A stretch of DNA of 64,000 bases. Origin: Cryptomeria japonica. Lineage: Eukaryota > Streptophyta > Pinopsida > Cupressales > Cupressaceae. The stretch lies in contig NC_081412.1 in assembly GCF_030272615.1 (NCBI RefSeq), positions 686,396,583-686,460,582 on the forward strand, written 5' to 3'. Positions 1-12,110 of the stretch are shown here, one piece after another (positions within the stretch are counted from its first letter, which is position 1; every line of letters starts with the position of its first letter). Made by a program: the position numbers and the translations under genes. The notes below the pieces were generated by a model. It ran no database searches. It was given only the letters and a program-made list of their open reading frames with translations, and was not told the DNA's origin.

Positions 1-660
1 TGTAATCTCTCAAATATTTCTCCATTGCCAACATGCGTCCATAGCCATGATGGAGTTACTCACATGTTCCCATAGTCAAGCTTTTTATCGCACTTGCATG
101 CATGATATTTCAGTTATATATCATTGCTCTTTTGCCTTGAGATGAATATTTGGCATATCACTTTTTTTTTCTCCCCTTGACTTGTAAGTAATGAAACCTA
201 CTTGGGTCTGACAATTACAGCGGTGCTGCAGTAGAATTTTAGTTTTTTCACTAGTCATATGATCAACTACGTGTCTAGAATGAATTAGAGATTTTGTTAA
301 TGTGGTTGAGATATAGCAATTGATAGATTTTGGATTAACAAGTCTCAAATAGTGAAATCACTACCCAACAATAAGTAAAATGTCATCACAGGGTAATGTT
401 GAAAATGTATGACCTGAGGATCTCAAAGACTTCATGTCCGAATATCTAAGAAACGTAATGACCCTTGTTTCTCTTGAAAGCAAACAAATGATAAACTTGG
501 ATAGTTTCCTTGTTTTAATGATGTTGTTATATGTAAATGTAGAAACTATATGCTATGAAAATTGTGAATATGATGTGCTTGAAAATAAACTATATGTGAC
601 GCAATACTTTGAATAAAATGAGATGCAATGCAAAAAGTAAAACCTAAACTAACCCAACCC
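1..660. other. Non-coding stretch, probably 3' part of element A
   Basis: No convincing gene. This lies downstream of the integrase of element A, which reads leftwards, so it probably belongs to A's region between pol and the 3' LTR; that LTR would lie beyond the left edge. Short open frames here show no motif I recognise. Confidence 0.4.
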
Positions 661-1606
661 TTAGATATAATATTGTTTGAGGTGCATGTTGTTCATAGGG
701 TCAGGGAGTGGATCTCCCTCGATGGTAGCCAGATTATATGCTCTGTTTCCTATAACCCTTGTTATGATAAAAGGACCTAGCAAGTTAGGTTGAAACTTCC
801 CTGGCTTTTCACGTTTTGTGAGGTTCCTTTGGTTCTCCTTGAGAACTAGATCTCCCACTTCAAAATTTATTGGGCATACTCATTTATTGTAGCTCCTCAG
901 TTTGTTCTAGTAACCTTGCAAATGATTTAAAGAGTTTGTCTCTTTTCATCGAAGATTTCTAGCTCTTGTAATCTTGCTACCCGATAGTCTTCCTCTGATA
1001 TGATGTGTTTTAAGGAGACTCTTAGAGATGGTAGTTATATTTCAATAGGTAATATTGCTTCTATACCATAGACCAATGAATATGGTGTTGCTTTGATAGG
1101 TGTGCGTACCCCTATTCTATAAGCCCAAAGAGTGGGATTTAACTAGAGATGCTAGTCTCGTCCCGTATCAGTGACAACTTTTTTGGGATCTTTAATATTG
1201 TCTTGTTTGTTGCCTCTTCTTGTCCATTACTTTGCAGATAATATGATGTCGCAAATCTCTGTTGTATTTGGAATTGTTCACACAATTCTCTTATTTCTTG
1301 ATTCTTGAATGGATTTCCATTATCAATCACTATGCACATTGGAATCCCATACTGACAGATGATGTAATTAAGCATGAACTTTTCTATTTGCTTACCTGTG
1401 GTGTATGTAAGAGGAATTGCCTCTACCCATTTAGTAAAATACTTAGTACCCATTAAGATGAATTTATGCCCGTTGGAAGAAGTAGGATTAACTTTACCAA
1501 CTAGATCCAACCCCCATTGTGAAAATGGCCAGGGTGATGTGATAGGTTGTAGATCCTGTGCTAGTGCAAGAATGAGGTCTCCATTTACTTGACATTGTCT
1601 ACATTT
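661..1606 (-). pseudogene. Integrase core and C-terminal part (element A)
   Basis: Retroviral-type integrase, which would join element cDNA to host DNA. The stretch 1510-1139 reads as the rve core. The first acidic site is in MDLVGK, the second Asp is in VIDNGNPF, and the Glu region is in SNGQEEATNKT. The stretch 858-661 matches the C-terminal part, with GKFQPNLLGPF and a final MNNMHLKQYY. Between them (1138-859) the frame is broken but homology to other gypsy integrases continues. Compared with the copy in element B (25115-26040), this copy keeps the second catalytic Asp. Confidence 0.85.
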
Positions 1607-2131
1607 TTATACATTTTTATAGGCATCCTTTTCCATAGTTGGCCAATAGTATCCAGTTCTTAATAGCTTCTTTGATAGAGCCGAGCCACTTGGATGTGCA
1701 TCACAAATCCCATCAAGACATTCGAGAAGTGTTCCATCAAGTCTCTTTCTATACAATGTGTTAGCAACAATAGTGTGTTTGGATGCTTGACGAATAAGAG
1801 TCTTCTTTTGATTTCTGGACAGATCATGAGACATATAATGAGTATGTAAGTGTGCGTATATCTCATTATACCATGGGGATTCAGGATCCGCAATTACACA
1901 TACATATTCTGATGATGGAATCTCATATGTCGGTACCATCAATTGTTCTACAATAAACTTGAACTGAGTTTTATTTTTAGGCATGTTTAGTAGAGACCCT
2001 ACTGTAGCCATGGCATCTGCTTCCTTGTTCTGTAGCCTTGGAATCTGTTCAAAAGTGATGTTACTGAAGTCTTCTTTGTAATATTCTACCATTTGTTTAT
2101 AAGGCATCAGTTTATCATCTTTTGTTTTATA
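1607..2131 (-). pseudogene. Second RNase H end plus integrase zinc domain (element A)
   Basis: The open stretch 2107-1607 starts inside the archaeal-like RNase H found in Tat elements (FEQIPRLQNKEADAMA; the Asp of KEADAMA fits the last catalytic Asp). It then runs into the H2C2 zinc domain of integrase (CDAHPSGSALSKKLLRTGYY). The upstream part of this RNase H is at 44920-44700. The gene was interrupted by element B at a GTCAT target site, and the frame continues across the gap once B is ignored. Confidence 0.85.
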
Positions 2132-2136
2132 GTCAT

Positions 2137-3197
2137 TGTATACACCTAAAAATGGTCCGAAGATAGTTAATTAAATACACAGTTATTTGATTAATTCCTC
2201 TTCCCAATTAATTGAATTCACAAGCAATTTAATTAATTTCTCTATTCATCTACTAGCAAATAAATCTAAATGATTTATTTATATAGTTCATTTCATATCC
2301 CCCTTTGATTAATTAATTCTAAATTAATTAATGTCTCCCCATATTAATCAATTCTTCTAATCCCTAATTAAGATTAAGAAACTCAAGTTTGTTGAGATTA
2401 ATTACCATTTTCCAATTATTTGAATTTCTAAATTCAAATGAGTACATGGCTCCTAAATTTTAACCACCTAACCTAACCATCCCCTAACTTAACCCATTCC
2501 ACCTAATCCTGGGTCTAACTAACCCTATCCTATCTTGCACATCCTAACCTCCTTATCCTAACCTTCTATGGTGTGGATATTCTCTCCTTGAGACACATGG
2601 CACTTTTGCCACATGTCTCCTCCCTTGGACACTTGTCCTCTCATGAGAAAGGCTCCTTGACACTTGTCACCACAGAGATGACAAATGCCCCTTCCTCCAA
2701 CCTCTTCTCCAACTTCCTCAATCTTGGCCCTTGATATCTTCAGATCAGATCTGGACCGTTGATTCTTGCCACCTCAGCTTTGGCCTTGGAATTCCTATAA
2801 ATATCCCCTATTTTGGAGCAATAAGGATCCCATATCATATCAATTTAGGCATTTTTACCATAGGCAATTTACATTTCAATTATCTAGTAATTAGCTTTTG
2901 GATTGATCATAGCATGTTAATCTAGTTTCTTAAATCATGCATTTCATATCATCTCCATAGTCAATCATGATCAAGTAGCTACTCAACTCTTGAGTTGCCA
3001 CTTTGGAGGTCATTGCTCCGCTGAGAGCCCATCAATCCAACACCTTCAAGGTCCTCAAGAAATAGAGGAAAATGGGACATTTCAAGGAAGGCTTATGGTT
3101 TTCATTTCTAATCTAGTTTTCATTAAGCTTTTCAATTACATTTTATTGTCTCATTATATGTGTATGCCTCTTATATACCACATTTTTTAGCATCACA
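2137..3197 (+). repeat. 5' LTR of element B
   Basis: About 1,061 bp, TG...CA. It matches the split copy at 35963-36191, 42298-42564 and 44112-44694 along its length. It contains an AT-rich part with many AATTAATT blocks (2160-2400), a CCTAAC-like C/A-rich part (2460-2575) and an imperfect inverted repeat around 2577-2610. A TATA-like CCTATAAATA is at about 2795-2804, so transcription probably starts shortly after it. Confidence 0.85.
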
Positions 3198-3202
3198 TTA
3201 AT

Positions 3203-3221
3203 TGGCACCCACCATGGGGCC
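3203..3221 (+). promoter_or_regulatory. Primer binding site of element B
   Basis: TGGCACCCACCATGGGGCC lies five bases after the LTR end. It has the form of a tRNA-complementary PBS like those of some Tat-lineage elements. I have not matched it to a specific tRNA. Confidence 0.6.
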
Positions 3222-3309
3222 TAGCCCCTTTGATCTTTAACAAGTTTGCTTGCAGAAAATTTTATTGATAGGTTGATTAGCTCTTTCAGAGTGCAGATTA
3301 GCTCTCTTG

Positions 3310-3640
3310 GGCTCCCGAATAGCGTTCTTGGTCTCTATTGTAGTGTTTTGGCACCTCAAATGGCATTTTTGGGAGACTTCTCAACTCTGTTTTCATAGTT
3401 TTCTGTACTTTAGCCCTTTCAGTCTATACTTTAGCATTTTTGGTATGTATTGTGGCATTTTTGGTACATTTGTCAGCATTTTCAGTCTGTTTGACAACAT
3501 TTCTGGTGTGTAGAACAAAGTATCTAGTGTGCAGGACAATGTTTCTGGTGTGCAGAGCAACATTTTTGGTGTGCAGAGTAGCATTCTTGGCACATATGAT
3601 GGCATTCTTGGTCAATTTGATGGCATTTTCAATTTTTTAT
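3310..3640 (+). repeat. Degenerate 21-bp repeat array in leader of B
   Basis: About 15 diverged units of about 21 bp, of the form TTTTGGTNTGTNNNGTNGCAT. Because 21 is a multiple of three, long frames stay open on both strands and give repetitive peptides; these are by-products of the repeat and not genes. A related array follows at 4640-5370. Confidence 0.75.
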
Positions 3641-3899
3641 TAATTTTGCAAATATTGTATGTTGAGAAGACCAAAGTCATAAAATATTTTGCTGTCAAAG
3701 AATGCAATATAAACTACTAACTTTGTTTGCAGCCGCGAGATTTTTTACTTATATTTGTTAAATTAGGCACATCGACTAATTACAATGGAAATGAACAAAC
3801 ATTTCTTATGTGTTTTCATGATAGGTGAGTATGCTCTCACCTTTCTTAGGTGATCAGAAAGCCAGACTCATCCTTTGCTTTCAATAGTGCATATCTTTA

Positions 3900-4450
3900 G
3901 TGGGCCTACCCTCCCGAGGAGCTAATAACTCTTAAAGCCCTTAAGGCTGGTGAGAGGGGAACGACCCAAGTGGGAACGACTAACGCCAAGTACTCCAACC
4001 CACTATAAAATAAACGTGATTTGATGAAAATCAAGTTAACGACAGTGCTCAGGAATAGCTCTCCTTCGTACCTTCGGGTATATAAAACCTTGGTTTTCAA
4101 GGCTGGGAGACCTGCTAATTGAGTTTATACCCTGACGTGCCGAATAGATCCCTTACTAGTTCCAAGTAAATTAGAAGCTACCCGGTTTACCTCTGAACAT
4201 TGTTAAATTCTTAGTGCATGGAGGGGGAAGAATCTCTCCTTAAGATACTCACCATATGTCCCTCTTGAGCATATGTGCGAACTCCCCTTTTGAGACCTTA
4301 TTGCTAGGCTCATAATGGGACTCCACTAGCTCTCGCAAAGGCAAAAACATGGGCGCCCTTTAGGGGGTGACAAGGTTGTGTGAGCTGATAGGGTACCAAG
4401 TTGTGGGCTAAGAACTAATAATGAAGCCAATTTCCTTAGGATAGATTGAT
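3900..4450. other. Non-repetitive leader block of element B
   Basis: Between the two 21-bp arrays lies about 550 bp of balanced-composition DNA with no open frame of note. It includes short near-duplicates such as GGGAACGACC/GGGAACGACT (3957-3980) and ends near a GGGGGTGACAAGG segment. No gene seen. It is unlike the AT-rich DNA around it. Confidence 0.4.
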
Positions 4451-4639
4451 TGATGTGTTTTCAATTGTTCAAAACTCATGAAAACTTGGGCTTTTTTTAA
4501 AGCTTCTTGAACATACACTTTATGTGTCCTTTGGGACAAATATACAATTTGAATTCTATGTTTGTAAGTCAAGTCAAGATCTCATCCATTGAAATACAAC
4601 AAACTAAAAAATCAAATTTCAAATGGTCAAATTCACAAG

Positions 4640-5370
4640 TTTCACAATAGATTAGCTCTTTCAGTCAAAACAGTCACACCTATGGTCTAAATAGTCGCAT
4701 TCACATACAAACATTAGCTCTATCAGTCCAAACAGTGGCACCTACGATCAAAACGGTCGCATTTCCAGTCCAAACATCAGCTCTCTTGGTGTGAATGTCA
4801 AATTTCTCATTTTTCAATATTAACTCTCCAAGGTTGAGTACATTAGAGTTTCTGGTCTAAACAACAGAGTTCTTGGTCTAAACAACAGAGTTCCTAGTTT
4901 AGATAGCAAAGTTCTTAGTCTAAAAAGTAGGTCTCTTGGTCTAGAGGTCAACTCCCTTGGTCTAATCAATAACTCTTGTGAGTTGATTGTCAAATTTCTC
5001 ATGTTGCAGCATTAGATCTCTTAGTCTGTACTTTTTTAGGTATAAATGTCAATTCCCTAAGTCTGAAAATCATAAAGTTGGATTAAAATTACAATCTCCT
5101 AAGTTCAAACACTTAATTTGCTACGTCTAAACTTCATTATTTGAACTTTAGAGTCATTGTATTGCAGAACAAAGTTCTTGGTCATTCTGTCAGCGTTTAT
5201 GGTTTGTCTGTCAGCATTTCTGGTCTATTTGTCAGCATTTCTGGTCTGTCTGTCAATGTTTCTGCTCAGTATAGCAGCATTTTTGGTAAGTTTGTCAGCA
5301 TTTCTGGTTAGTATAGCAGAGTTCCTGGTCATTTTGTCACCATTTTTGGTAAACTGCATCAAAATCAGAA
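4640..5370 (+). repeat. Second 21-bp repeat array in leader of B
   Basis: Two related sub-arrays. At 4640-4990 the units resemble TTGGTCTAAACAACAGAGTTC; at 5155-5360 they resemble TTCTGGTCTGTCTGTCAGCA. The spacing is about 21 bp, as in the array at 3310-3640, and the orientation is the same. A weakly similar stretch joins the two sub-arrays. No gene is supported here. Confidence 0.7.
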
Positions 5371-5693
5371 AATAAAAACAACCCATTTCTCAAACAGTCA
5401 AACATAGAGACTAGGTCATCTTCTTGGGTCATTCAATCAGGTTATCTTCTGTCAAAATAGATTCAAGAGAAAGACACACAAAGGTTGTCAAGTTTTCACC
5501 TCAAACAAGTTTAAAGATCTAACACCTTAAAGTGCAACATTACATTTTCTTTGATAAACTGATCGTTCAAACATAGTTTCTGATCAGGATCTATCATCCT
5601 TTAATCATGAAACTACAACGCATGATCAGAATAGCCTCATTCTTTATCATAGGATACATCATTCTTATTGAACTTGGTCATATCAAAAATAAC
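5371..5693. other. Leader of B, nothing recognised
   Basis: AT-rich stretch between the repeat array and solo LTR G. No open frame, motif or clear repeat. Confidence 0.4.
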
Positions 5694-5698
5694 AAAAT

Positions 5699-6758
5699 TG
5701 TTGGTATTTTGGTATGGTTTTGTCATTGATGTCAACACCTACTAAACACTTATTAGCTCTGGCACTTTGGAGAATCAACAACATTCACCGACAAGCAAGT
5801 GACTCATGCACAGTCACCGGTATCTGGTACACCGACAAGATATAATGATCACTAACACTTGGAATGATATGGAAAACACTTGGTTATGTTGAAGACATTG
5901 TATGAACACTTTGTCTTGGAATTTTGTTTATTGGTATATTAGCATTCGCATATTTGCTGTTACTGGCAAATAGCTCTAGGTTACACCGACAGATTTATCT
6001 TTTCCAGATCAGCATGACACGCTATGGAGATGACTTATTATTGTTGTAAATTCATTAAGCCGACATATTGAATCGGCTATTGCATTGGGTATTAATTGAT
6101 TTGTAAATTAATTTTATTGTAATATCTTGTAGAGCCGACCTACTAAAATTGGTTTTAGGTTATGGTATAAATGTAAGATCTTATTTGTAAGATCAAATGT
6201 GGAATGCGAAAAAGGATTGTGTGAAGGTATATGCGAGAATAAGCAGAGCTATACACGCAGACATCATTTGAAGATTGAAGGAGGGTTTTTGTGAAGACGA
6301 TCAAAACTACACCGGTACTGAATCCAGCATATGAAGATGCCATTTTGAGCAGTACATTCTTATTGGATTTAATCATCCAATTGTAGTCAGTGTGACTCCT
6401 ATTTTGTGATTGAGCAGTGAGCTCTAGGTGCTTGGCCTTTCTGTATGTGTAGACCCCATTTGTATACAGTTACTATCTGCAGTAGTATCATTTGATTGTG
6501 GGTAAGGTTTCCCACCGTGGTTTTTCTCCTTATAGGGTTTTCCGCGTATAAATATTGGTGTTATGTGTTGTGGATGACTTTGTCTTTTTGTTTCATGTAT
6601 TAATCTTTACTGGTATTGCAATTAACTGATAAAACTATCTACCGACATATTAGACTTGTTTACTGGTATTAAGCATTAAGTTGGTTAAGTTGTTTTTGGT
6701 TTGAATTTATTAGACAATTGATTCACCCCCCCCTCTTAGTTGTCTCCGGGACCTAACA
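5699..6758 (+). mobile_element. Solo LTR G (Copia-like)
   Basis: 1,060 bp starting TGTTGGTATTTTGG and ending GGACCTAACA, flanked by perfect 5-bp repeats AAAAT (5694-5698 and 6759-6763). There is no internal region, so it is a solo LTR left by LTR-LTR recombination. Near its 3' end it has the hairpin region described in the findings (6513-6547) and a C-run after GATTCA (6721-6733), as in LTRs of C, D, F and H. Orientation follows from these two marks. Confidence 0.85.
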
Positions 6759-6763
6759 AAAAT

Positions 6764-6981
6764 ATGCACTCCAAAACTAAGATCGAAAAAATTGCAAACA
6801 AACAAATACTTGAAAAGATCATTTCCTCAACAATTGATCACTTATTGCGACACATTACACAAGATTTAAATCTCACAAAAAGACTCAAAACACACGTATG
6901 CCCATTCTAACTAGAGCTCAGAGATGAAAAATCGCGGAGACGGAAATCAAAACATTTGAAATAGCTGAAAATCATATCAAC
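6764..6981. other. Leader of B upstream of protease
   Basis: A-rich, no clear gag gene. If B once had gag it is missing here. Confidence 0.4.
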
Positions 6982-8250
6982 ATGACATACCAAAGCAAAA
7001 CACAAGAAGAAAATATGACAAGCCAACATATCAGAGCAATCAAACAAGTTCAAAATCAAACGCCAACTATGTTAAAACCTCACAAGGATCCAAATACATC
7101 TCAAAAGAAAGGTGGTTCTTTTATGCAACTCTTAAAGATATCCCTAAAGGATTTGGCTGAGAAAGATCAGAATTGTGCACCTATGTCTATCAATGGTGCA
7201 TCTCTCCATAAGAAAATTGACTTTCCAAAGACATCTATTCCTACACCTCCTGAAAGCTTGCAAGAACCTTCCGTAGCATCCTCACCAAACAATATACCCA
7301 TCAAACCTATTTCAAAGTATCATATTCAAATCTCATCTCCTTCATATCCAAGCATTAATTTACTACAACATACCCATTGTGCTCCCTTGCAAATTGAAGT
7401 CCTCATTCATAAAATGCTCGTTAAACATGTCCTAATAGATGGGGGAGTTGGCTTGAACATTTTCTCTTTAAGTCTTGTCCATGCTTTGGGTTATTCAGAA
7501 GATGCAGTTGATCCCCTAAAAAAGATCAAAATCAAAGCATATGGTGAAGAAGAGCATTCCTCTAAAGGAGTTGTGGTATTACCCATCAGAGTTGGACTTT
7601 TACAGAAAGATACAGCATGCCAAGTTCTAGACTTGGACCTACCATAAAACATACTCTTGGGAAGACCATGGATACATGACATACAGGATGTTCCATCAAC
7701 ATATCATCAATGCTTAAAATTTCCCTACAATGGGCAGGAAATCACGGTCTCAACAGACCCAAATCCATTACAGTGTTGTAGTAATCTGAAATCAGCTCAA
7801 GAGGTCACTGTTCCACATAACAAAGAGGTAGCAGCTTCAAGCACACAATCCAAGGAACAATCATTTGCATCAATTTTGTCAAGCATGGAAAAACAAATGC
7901 AGTTTAGAGATCAAGGGAATGGAGAATATTCATTATCATGGAACAACAAGCAAGAGCAACTTCAAATTGAAAGAGAAGAAGCAGATGTAGGTGTCGATAT
8001 AGTTCACACATATGCAAGACAAATGTTAGGAACTAGCCCATTTGAATCAGGATCACATTCAGTTGACTTGGACTTAATCAAGGATGATTGGGAGATACTT
8101 GCACGAGGTCATTCTAACAAGAGTATCATTCTAGACATGGAAACACATACTGAAAGCCTTGACATCTCTATCATGACCCCTAATATCTTTGACATAATTC
8201 AACATGAAGATCCTTTATCCTTAATCAATCTTGAACCTATGGACTGAGAA
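6982..8250 (+). pseudogene. Retropepsin and linker region (element B)
   Basis: Aspartic protease that would cut the element's polyprotein. The active-site loop reads VLIDGG (about 7432-7449), where many families have D-T/S-G. The late ILLGRPWIH motif is at about 7650-7676, just past a stop at 7645-7647; the frame is unchanged across it. After about codon 260 the protein becomes a low-complexity linker that ends at a stop at 8245-8247. The upstream 110 codons show no recognised gag domain. Confidence 0.75.
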
Positions 8251-8570
8251 AATGAAGGACATACTGCCATTGACACCTTTCCAAAGGACCAAGCCATATC
8301 TATATATCTTAATGAAATCAAACCCGCAACAACTTTCACTAGGGATTCTGCTAACGTATCTTTGAGTCAAGTGGGTACCAAATCTCCCAGTCACAAAAGT
8401 GAAAATAAATAAAACAATATCAGGTCTAATGCTGAAACCATTTATTGGCAACATTAAACCAATAAAAAGTAAAAATAAAGGATGCATCTAATGGTGAAAA
8501 CCTCCTCGAGGCGCTGGAAGATGGGAGATTTGACACCTTACCTAAGCATTATCAAGAGAGGTCATCCATA

Positions 8571-9418
8571 TTGATCAAACCAGTAGAGTCAATTACCATT
8601 GGCACAACTGATCTATATCCAACAACTTCTCTATCAGAACTAGAAAGGCAAAAATATTTGGAACTCTTTAAAAGGAGGCAATTCAAAAGATGGTCATATG
8701 TAGACATTCCAAGGTTGGATCCATATCTTATAATACATCACCCAAATATCTGTCTAGGAGTAGACATCAATAATGGAACACAACATGGATTAGAAGCAGG
8801 TATTCTATTCATCACACCACAAGGTCATACAATTCCGAAAGCATACAAATTAAGCTTCCCATGCACCAACAACACAACAGAATATGAAGCTTTGGTTACA
8901 GGTATCAAAATGGCTATAGAATGGAACATTACACAACTTCAAGTCTTTGGATACTCTCGGCTTGTCATCAATCAAATTAATAATGATTACCAAATAAAGG
9001 ATGACAAATTAATGCCTTACAAAAAGATGGTAGATGATTTCAAGAAGTATTTTGTAGAAATAAATTTTGAGCAAATTCCAAGGAATGACAACAAAAGGAG
9101 CAGATGCCATGGCAACACTTGCTTCTCTACTTTAGACACAGGAAAATCAAGAGCGTTATGAATTCCTGGTGGAAGAGTTGTTTTACCCCGATCATAATTG
9201 TCATGATTCCCAAAATATATGTCACCTTGTTGGGCACGATTCCTCTCGCTATGGCCAAATTCATACATACTTGAAAGATAACACCCTACCTCCCGATTTA
9301 TCAAAGAACTAAAAGAGGAACTTTATTCGCCAATCCTCCCATTTCACTCTTATTGCAGATACCCTATTTAAACAAGGTCTGGATGGTACTCTTTTAAGAT
9401 GTCTCGAACAAGAAGAAT
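8571..9418 (+). pseudogene. RNase H and start of integrase (element B), RT missing
   Basis: The frame begins with the segment that normally precedes RT (FKRWSYVDIPRLDP). It passes directly into the archaeal-like RNase H of Tat elements (GVDINNGTQHGLEAG, then NNTTEYEALVTG with the catalytic Glu, FGYSRLVINQ, KKMVDDF). The entire RT and first RNase H, about 500 codons, are absent without breaking the frame at the junction (about 8740). From about 9110 the frame shifts, and homology continues to 9418 into the integrase zinc domain, where element C is inserted at CTGAG. It resumes at 23815. Confidence 0.8.
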
Positions 9419-9423
9419 CTGAG

Positions 9424-9455
9424 TGTTAGGATTCCCAAAGATACTGAGAGGGGGG
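9424..9455 (-). repeat. 3' LTR of C, left fragment
   Basis: 32 bases beginning TGTTAGGATTCC. They match the start of the other LTR at 23028. The run of G at its end is where element D entered; the LTR resumes at 17070. Confidence 0.9.
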
Positions 9456-11043
9456 TGTTGGCATTATGTGAATCGACATGAAGACATAATGATATTGTAT
9501 GTTGTCATTGATGTCAATATGTGACATGATGTGAAGCAGCACATGTGATAGGCAAGTGATAGGTGAGAAGAGAGAACCGGCATATGTATGAACCAGTTTA
9601 TATGCCAAAGTGAAGCGACATATTTGTTCAAGATGAACTGGCATGTAGTTATGGGAACCAACACATGGAAGCATTGTGTGACTACCGGCTCGTAGGTAGT
9701 TGCCACTTCAGGATTTCCGGTTGGAGTACCTCAAGCCTGTGTGACTCAATCGGTGATCTTTGTGTGATGAGTTAATAGTATAATGGAGAACAGATCATGT
9801 TGCCACGTAAGCTCTATGCACGTGAAGGATCTTGCATGAAGAAGACTATTCCTATCTACCTTAGGAATGTGCGAAGTTTGTCAAACGGTGATAACGCATG
9901 ATGGGTTATCAGCCGCCATGAAATCGGTGGATAATGGATGATGGAGAATGTCTTGAGATCGATTCAAGATTGTTGCATTTAATGTAGTATGATTCAATGG
10001 TTAGGATTGAATCACTTGAATTGCTTAACCTAATAGGTTTAGGGTTTAGGGTTTTTTCTATCAACCTGTCTATTTTCTATAAGGTCTATGTTGTGTATCT
10101 TTCTAAGGTTGTTGGCAAAATTTGTGTGTGTGTATCCAATGGAAGTGATACATGATTCTTGCCAGGCCAGAGGAGAGAAGAGATACCTACAAAGTGAATG
10201 TGCAGAAGGAGAAGAGGAGCCAAAACGGATCTACATTAACATTGAGTGCTGTTACCAAATCATTGTAATTCCTATTGATCTTTAACCACTTCAATAGTTG
10301 TGAAATCCCTTAATAGGGTAGCCTTAACAGGGTAGTCTTAACCGGCTTGATTCAAATCCCTTAATAGGGTAACTCAAGGTTAATAAGTTCTGAGAAGCTA
10401 TAGAGCTCTGGAGATCCTTTAGCTATTGAGTTCTTAAAATACTCTAACAAGGTAACCCTAACTGGGTTTAACCCTTAACTGGGTATTATAGCCATCCCTT
10501 AACTGGGTGATCCCTAACAGGATCGGTTCCTAGTAGAACCTATTGTAATGTCTTTAACCAGACAAGGCTCCTAACAAAGCAGACTTGAAAAGAGTTCAAA
10601 AGAAACTTGTGGGTATTCATCCCCACTGTGGTTTTTCCCAGTTGGGTTTCCACGTGAAAAATATGTGTGTCATGTGTAATGCTTTTATCTTGTGATGCTT
10701 TGTTATTATCTGTAGAGCATATGATGGTTCTATATTTGCTTGTCTATAAAACATATTGAACTAACTGTTATGAAGATCTGATGTTAGTTAACCTGTTCAT
10801 GCATGAGAGTGTAATGGTACTATAGTATTGAGCTAAGAGGAAAGCTTAGTGAGTGACCGATTTATGATTGTTTGAGTTGTTCTGGGCGTTACCGGTTGCA
10901 CTCTATTTTAACCAGTATCATTGTTTGCCAGTCATTTGGAGTATTTGTTGTCAAACTGGTTTTAGATTGTATTTGTGTTTGTACTGATTCACCCCCCCCT
11001 CTCAGTACCAGTTTGGTACTAGTGGTTCATCATTGAGTTATCA
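9456..11043 (+). repeat. 5' LTR of D
   Basis: 1,588 bp. A TATA-like TATAAGG lies at 10078-10084 within a CTATAAGGTC block shared with H. A two-unit TTTAGGG (plant telomere-type) motif is at about 10038-10052. The region 10270-10560 has repeated 'CCCTTAA...GGGTA' phrases. Hairpin region 10624-10656. A C-run after GATTCA is at about 10987-10999. Confidence 0.95.
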
Positions 11044-11044
11044 A

Positions 11045-11057
11045 TTGGTATCAGAGC
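11045..11057 (+). promoter_or_regulatory. PBS of D (initiator tRNA-Met type)
   Basis: TTGGTATCAGAGC directly follows the LTR. TGGTATCAGAGC is the standard plant PBS complementary to initiator methionine tRNA. Confidence 0.9.
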
Positions 11058-11112
11058 ACTCCAGGTCCTCTGTGTTGTAAGCTTAACCACTTGAGGTAAA
11101 GATCCTAGTCAA

Positions 11113-12110
11113 ATGATGAAGAGGGAAGGTCCAATGTTTAACATGGAAAATTTCGGTATATGGAAAGACGGGATGAAGATATTCATCAGAAGAATGGGTG
11201 TTCAGCACTGGAGTTATATTGAGAATGTATATGTTGTCCCTACCGGTACTTTCACCGATGACCAAAAGAGAGAGATACAAGAAAATGGGCAAGTCATGGA
11301 AGCCCTCATTAGTAGTCTATCTGACATTGAGTTTATTGATGTTCAGGACAAGGCAAATCCCAAAGAGGTATGGGATGCTCTTGAAAATATCTATGGTGGT
11401 GATGAACATGTAAAACAGGCTAAGGAAGAAATCCTGAGAGGGAAGTTTGAAGATATATAGATGGTTGAAGGAGAGACCGTACAACAGTATGGAATAAGAA
11501 TCAAAATAGTTGTTGGAGAAATCAAGAGTGCAAGTGGTAAAATAGAAGATTCCACTGTGGTAAGTAAAGTCCTGAGATCCCTGTTGCCGGTCTATGCAAT
11601 AAGGGTTGTTGCTATTCAGGAGCTGAGATCAATAGACAAGTCTAAAGTATCCTTGGACTCCATCATAGCCAAGTTAACAACCTATGAGCTAAATAGTTTT
11701 GATGGCAGTGTTCAAAAGACTAAATCAGCATTTAAAGCCTGTGCTATACCATCTAGAAGAGGAAAAGAGGCTAGCACTAGTGGGGAACCTAGTCAGAGTA
11801 GAGAAATGAGTGATGAGGAGATTCTGATGGAATTTGAAGCTCTTCTTTCCAAGAAGCTTCCTAAAGGAACTGGTAAATACAAAGGTAAGCTACCTTTGAA
11901 ATGTTTTTCTTGTAACCGGATAGGACATATTGCTATGAACTGTCCTAATGGCGATAACGAGGACAAACCAGAAAGGTTCAGGAAATTCAAAGGAGGAAAC
12001 CGAAGAAACTGTTTTGTAGCAGTTGATGAAGGTGTCACAGATGAGGAATCAGAAGATGAAGAGAATGAAGACATTGTGTTTGTTTCTATAAAGGAAGATG
12101 TGGCAGACAA
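11113..12110 (+). pseudogene. Copia Gag (element D)
   Basis: Capsid protein that would package element RNA. The start at 11113 is MMKREGP, also the start of the copy in H (52459). The UBN2-type Gag region follows (WKDGMKIFIRR onward). One zinc knuckle CFSCNRIGHIAMNC sits at 11902-11943. A stop at 11458-11460 breaks the frame where H has an Arg codon AGG. After the knuckle is an acidic stretch (DEESEDEENED). Confidence 0.9.

Larger units (their letters stand above)
1..2136 (-). mobile_element. Ty3/gypsy Tat-type element A, 3' segment
   Basis: First of three pieces of one minus-strand element; the others are 44695-46720 and 54805-61474. It holds the end of the second RNase H, the zinc-binding and catalytic parts of integrase, and integrase's C-terminal part. 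The reading frame of the RNase H stops at 2131 and resumes at about 44700, exactly where element B is bounded by its LTR ends, so B split this gene. Tat-type is inferred from the second, archaeal-like RNase H between RT/RNase H and integrase. The frame is broken by stops and shifts, so the copy is dead. Confidence 0.85.

Noticed and set aside
2460-2575. Degenerate telomere array (CCTAAC-like)
   Set aside because: It is part of B's LTR and repeats at 42400-42510 in the other LTR; spacing and sequence do not fit CCCTAAA.
3307-3720. Overlapping repetitive ORFs on both strands
   Set aside because: They arise because the repeat spacing is 21 bases. No start context, domain or conservation supports a protein.
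3310-5370. CRISPR-like array
   Set aside because: Units are adjacent and diverged, with no unique spacers. The window is from a plant nuclear genome.
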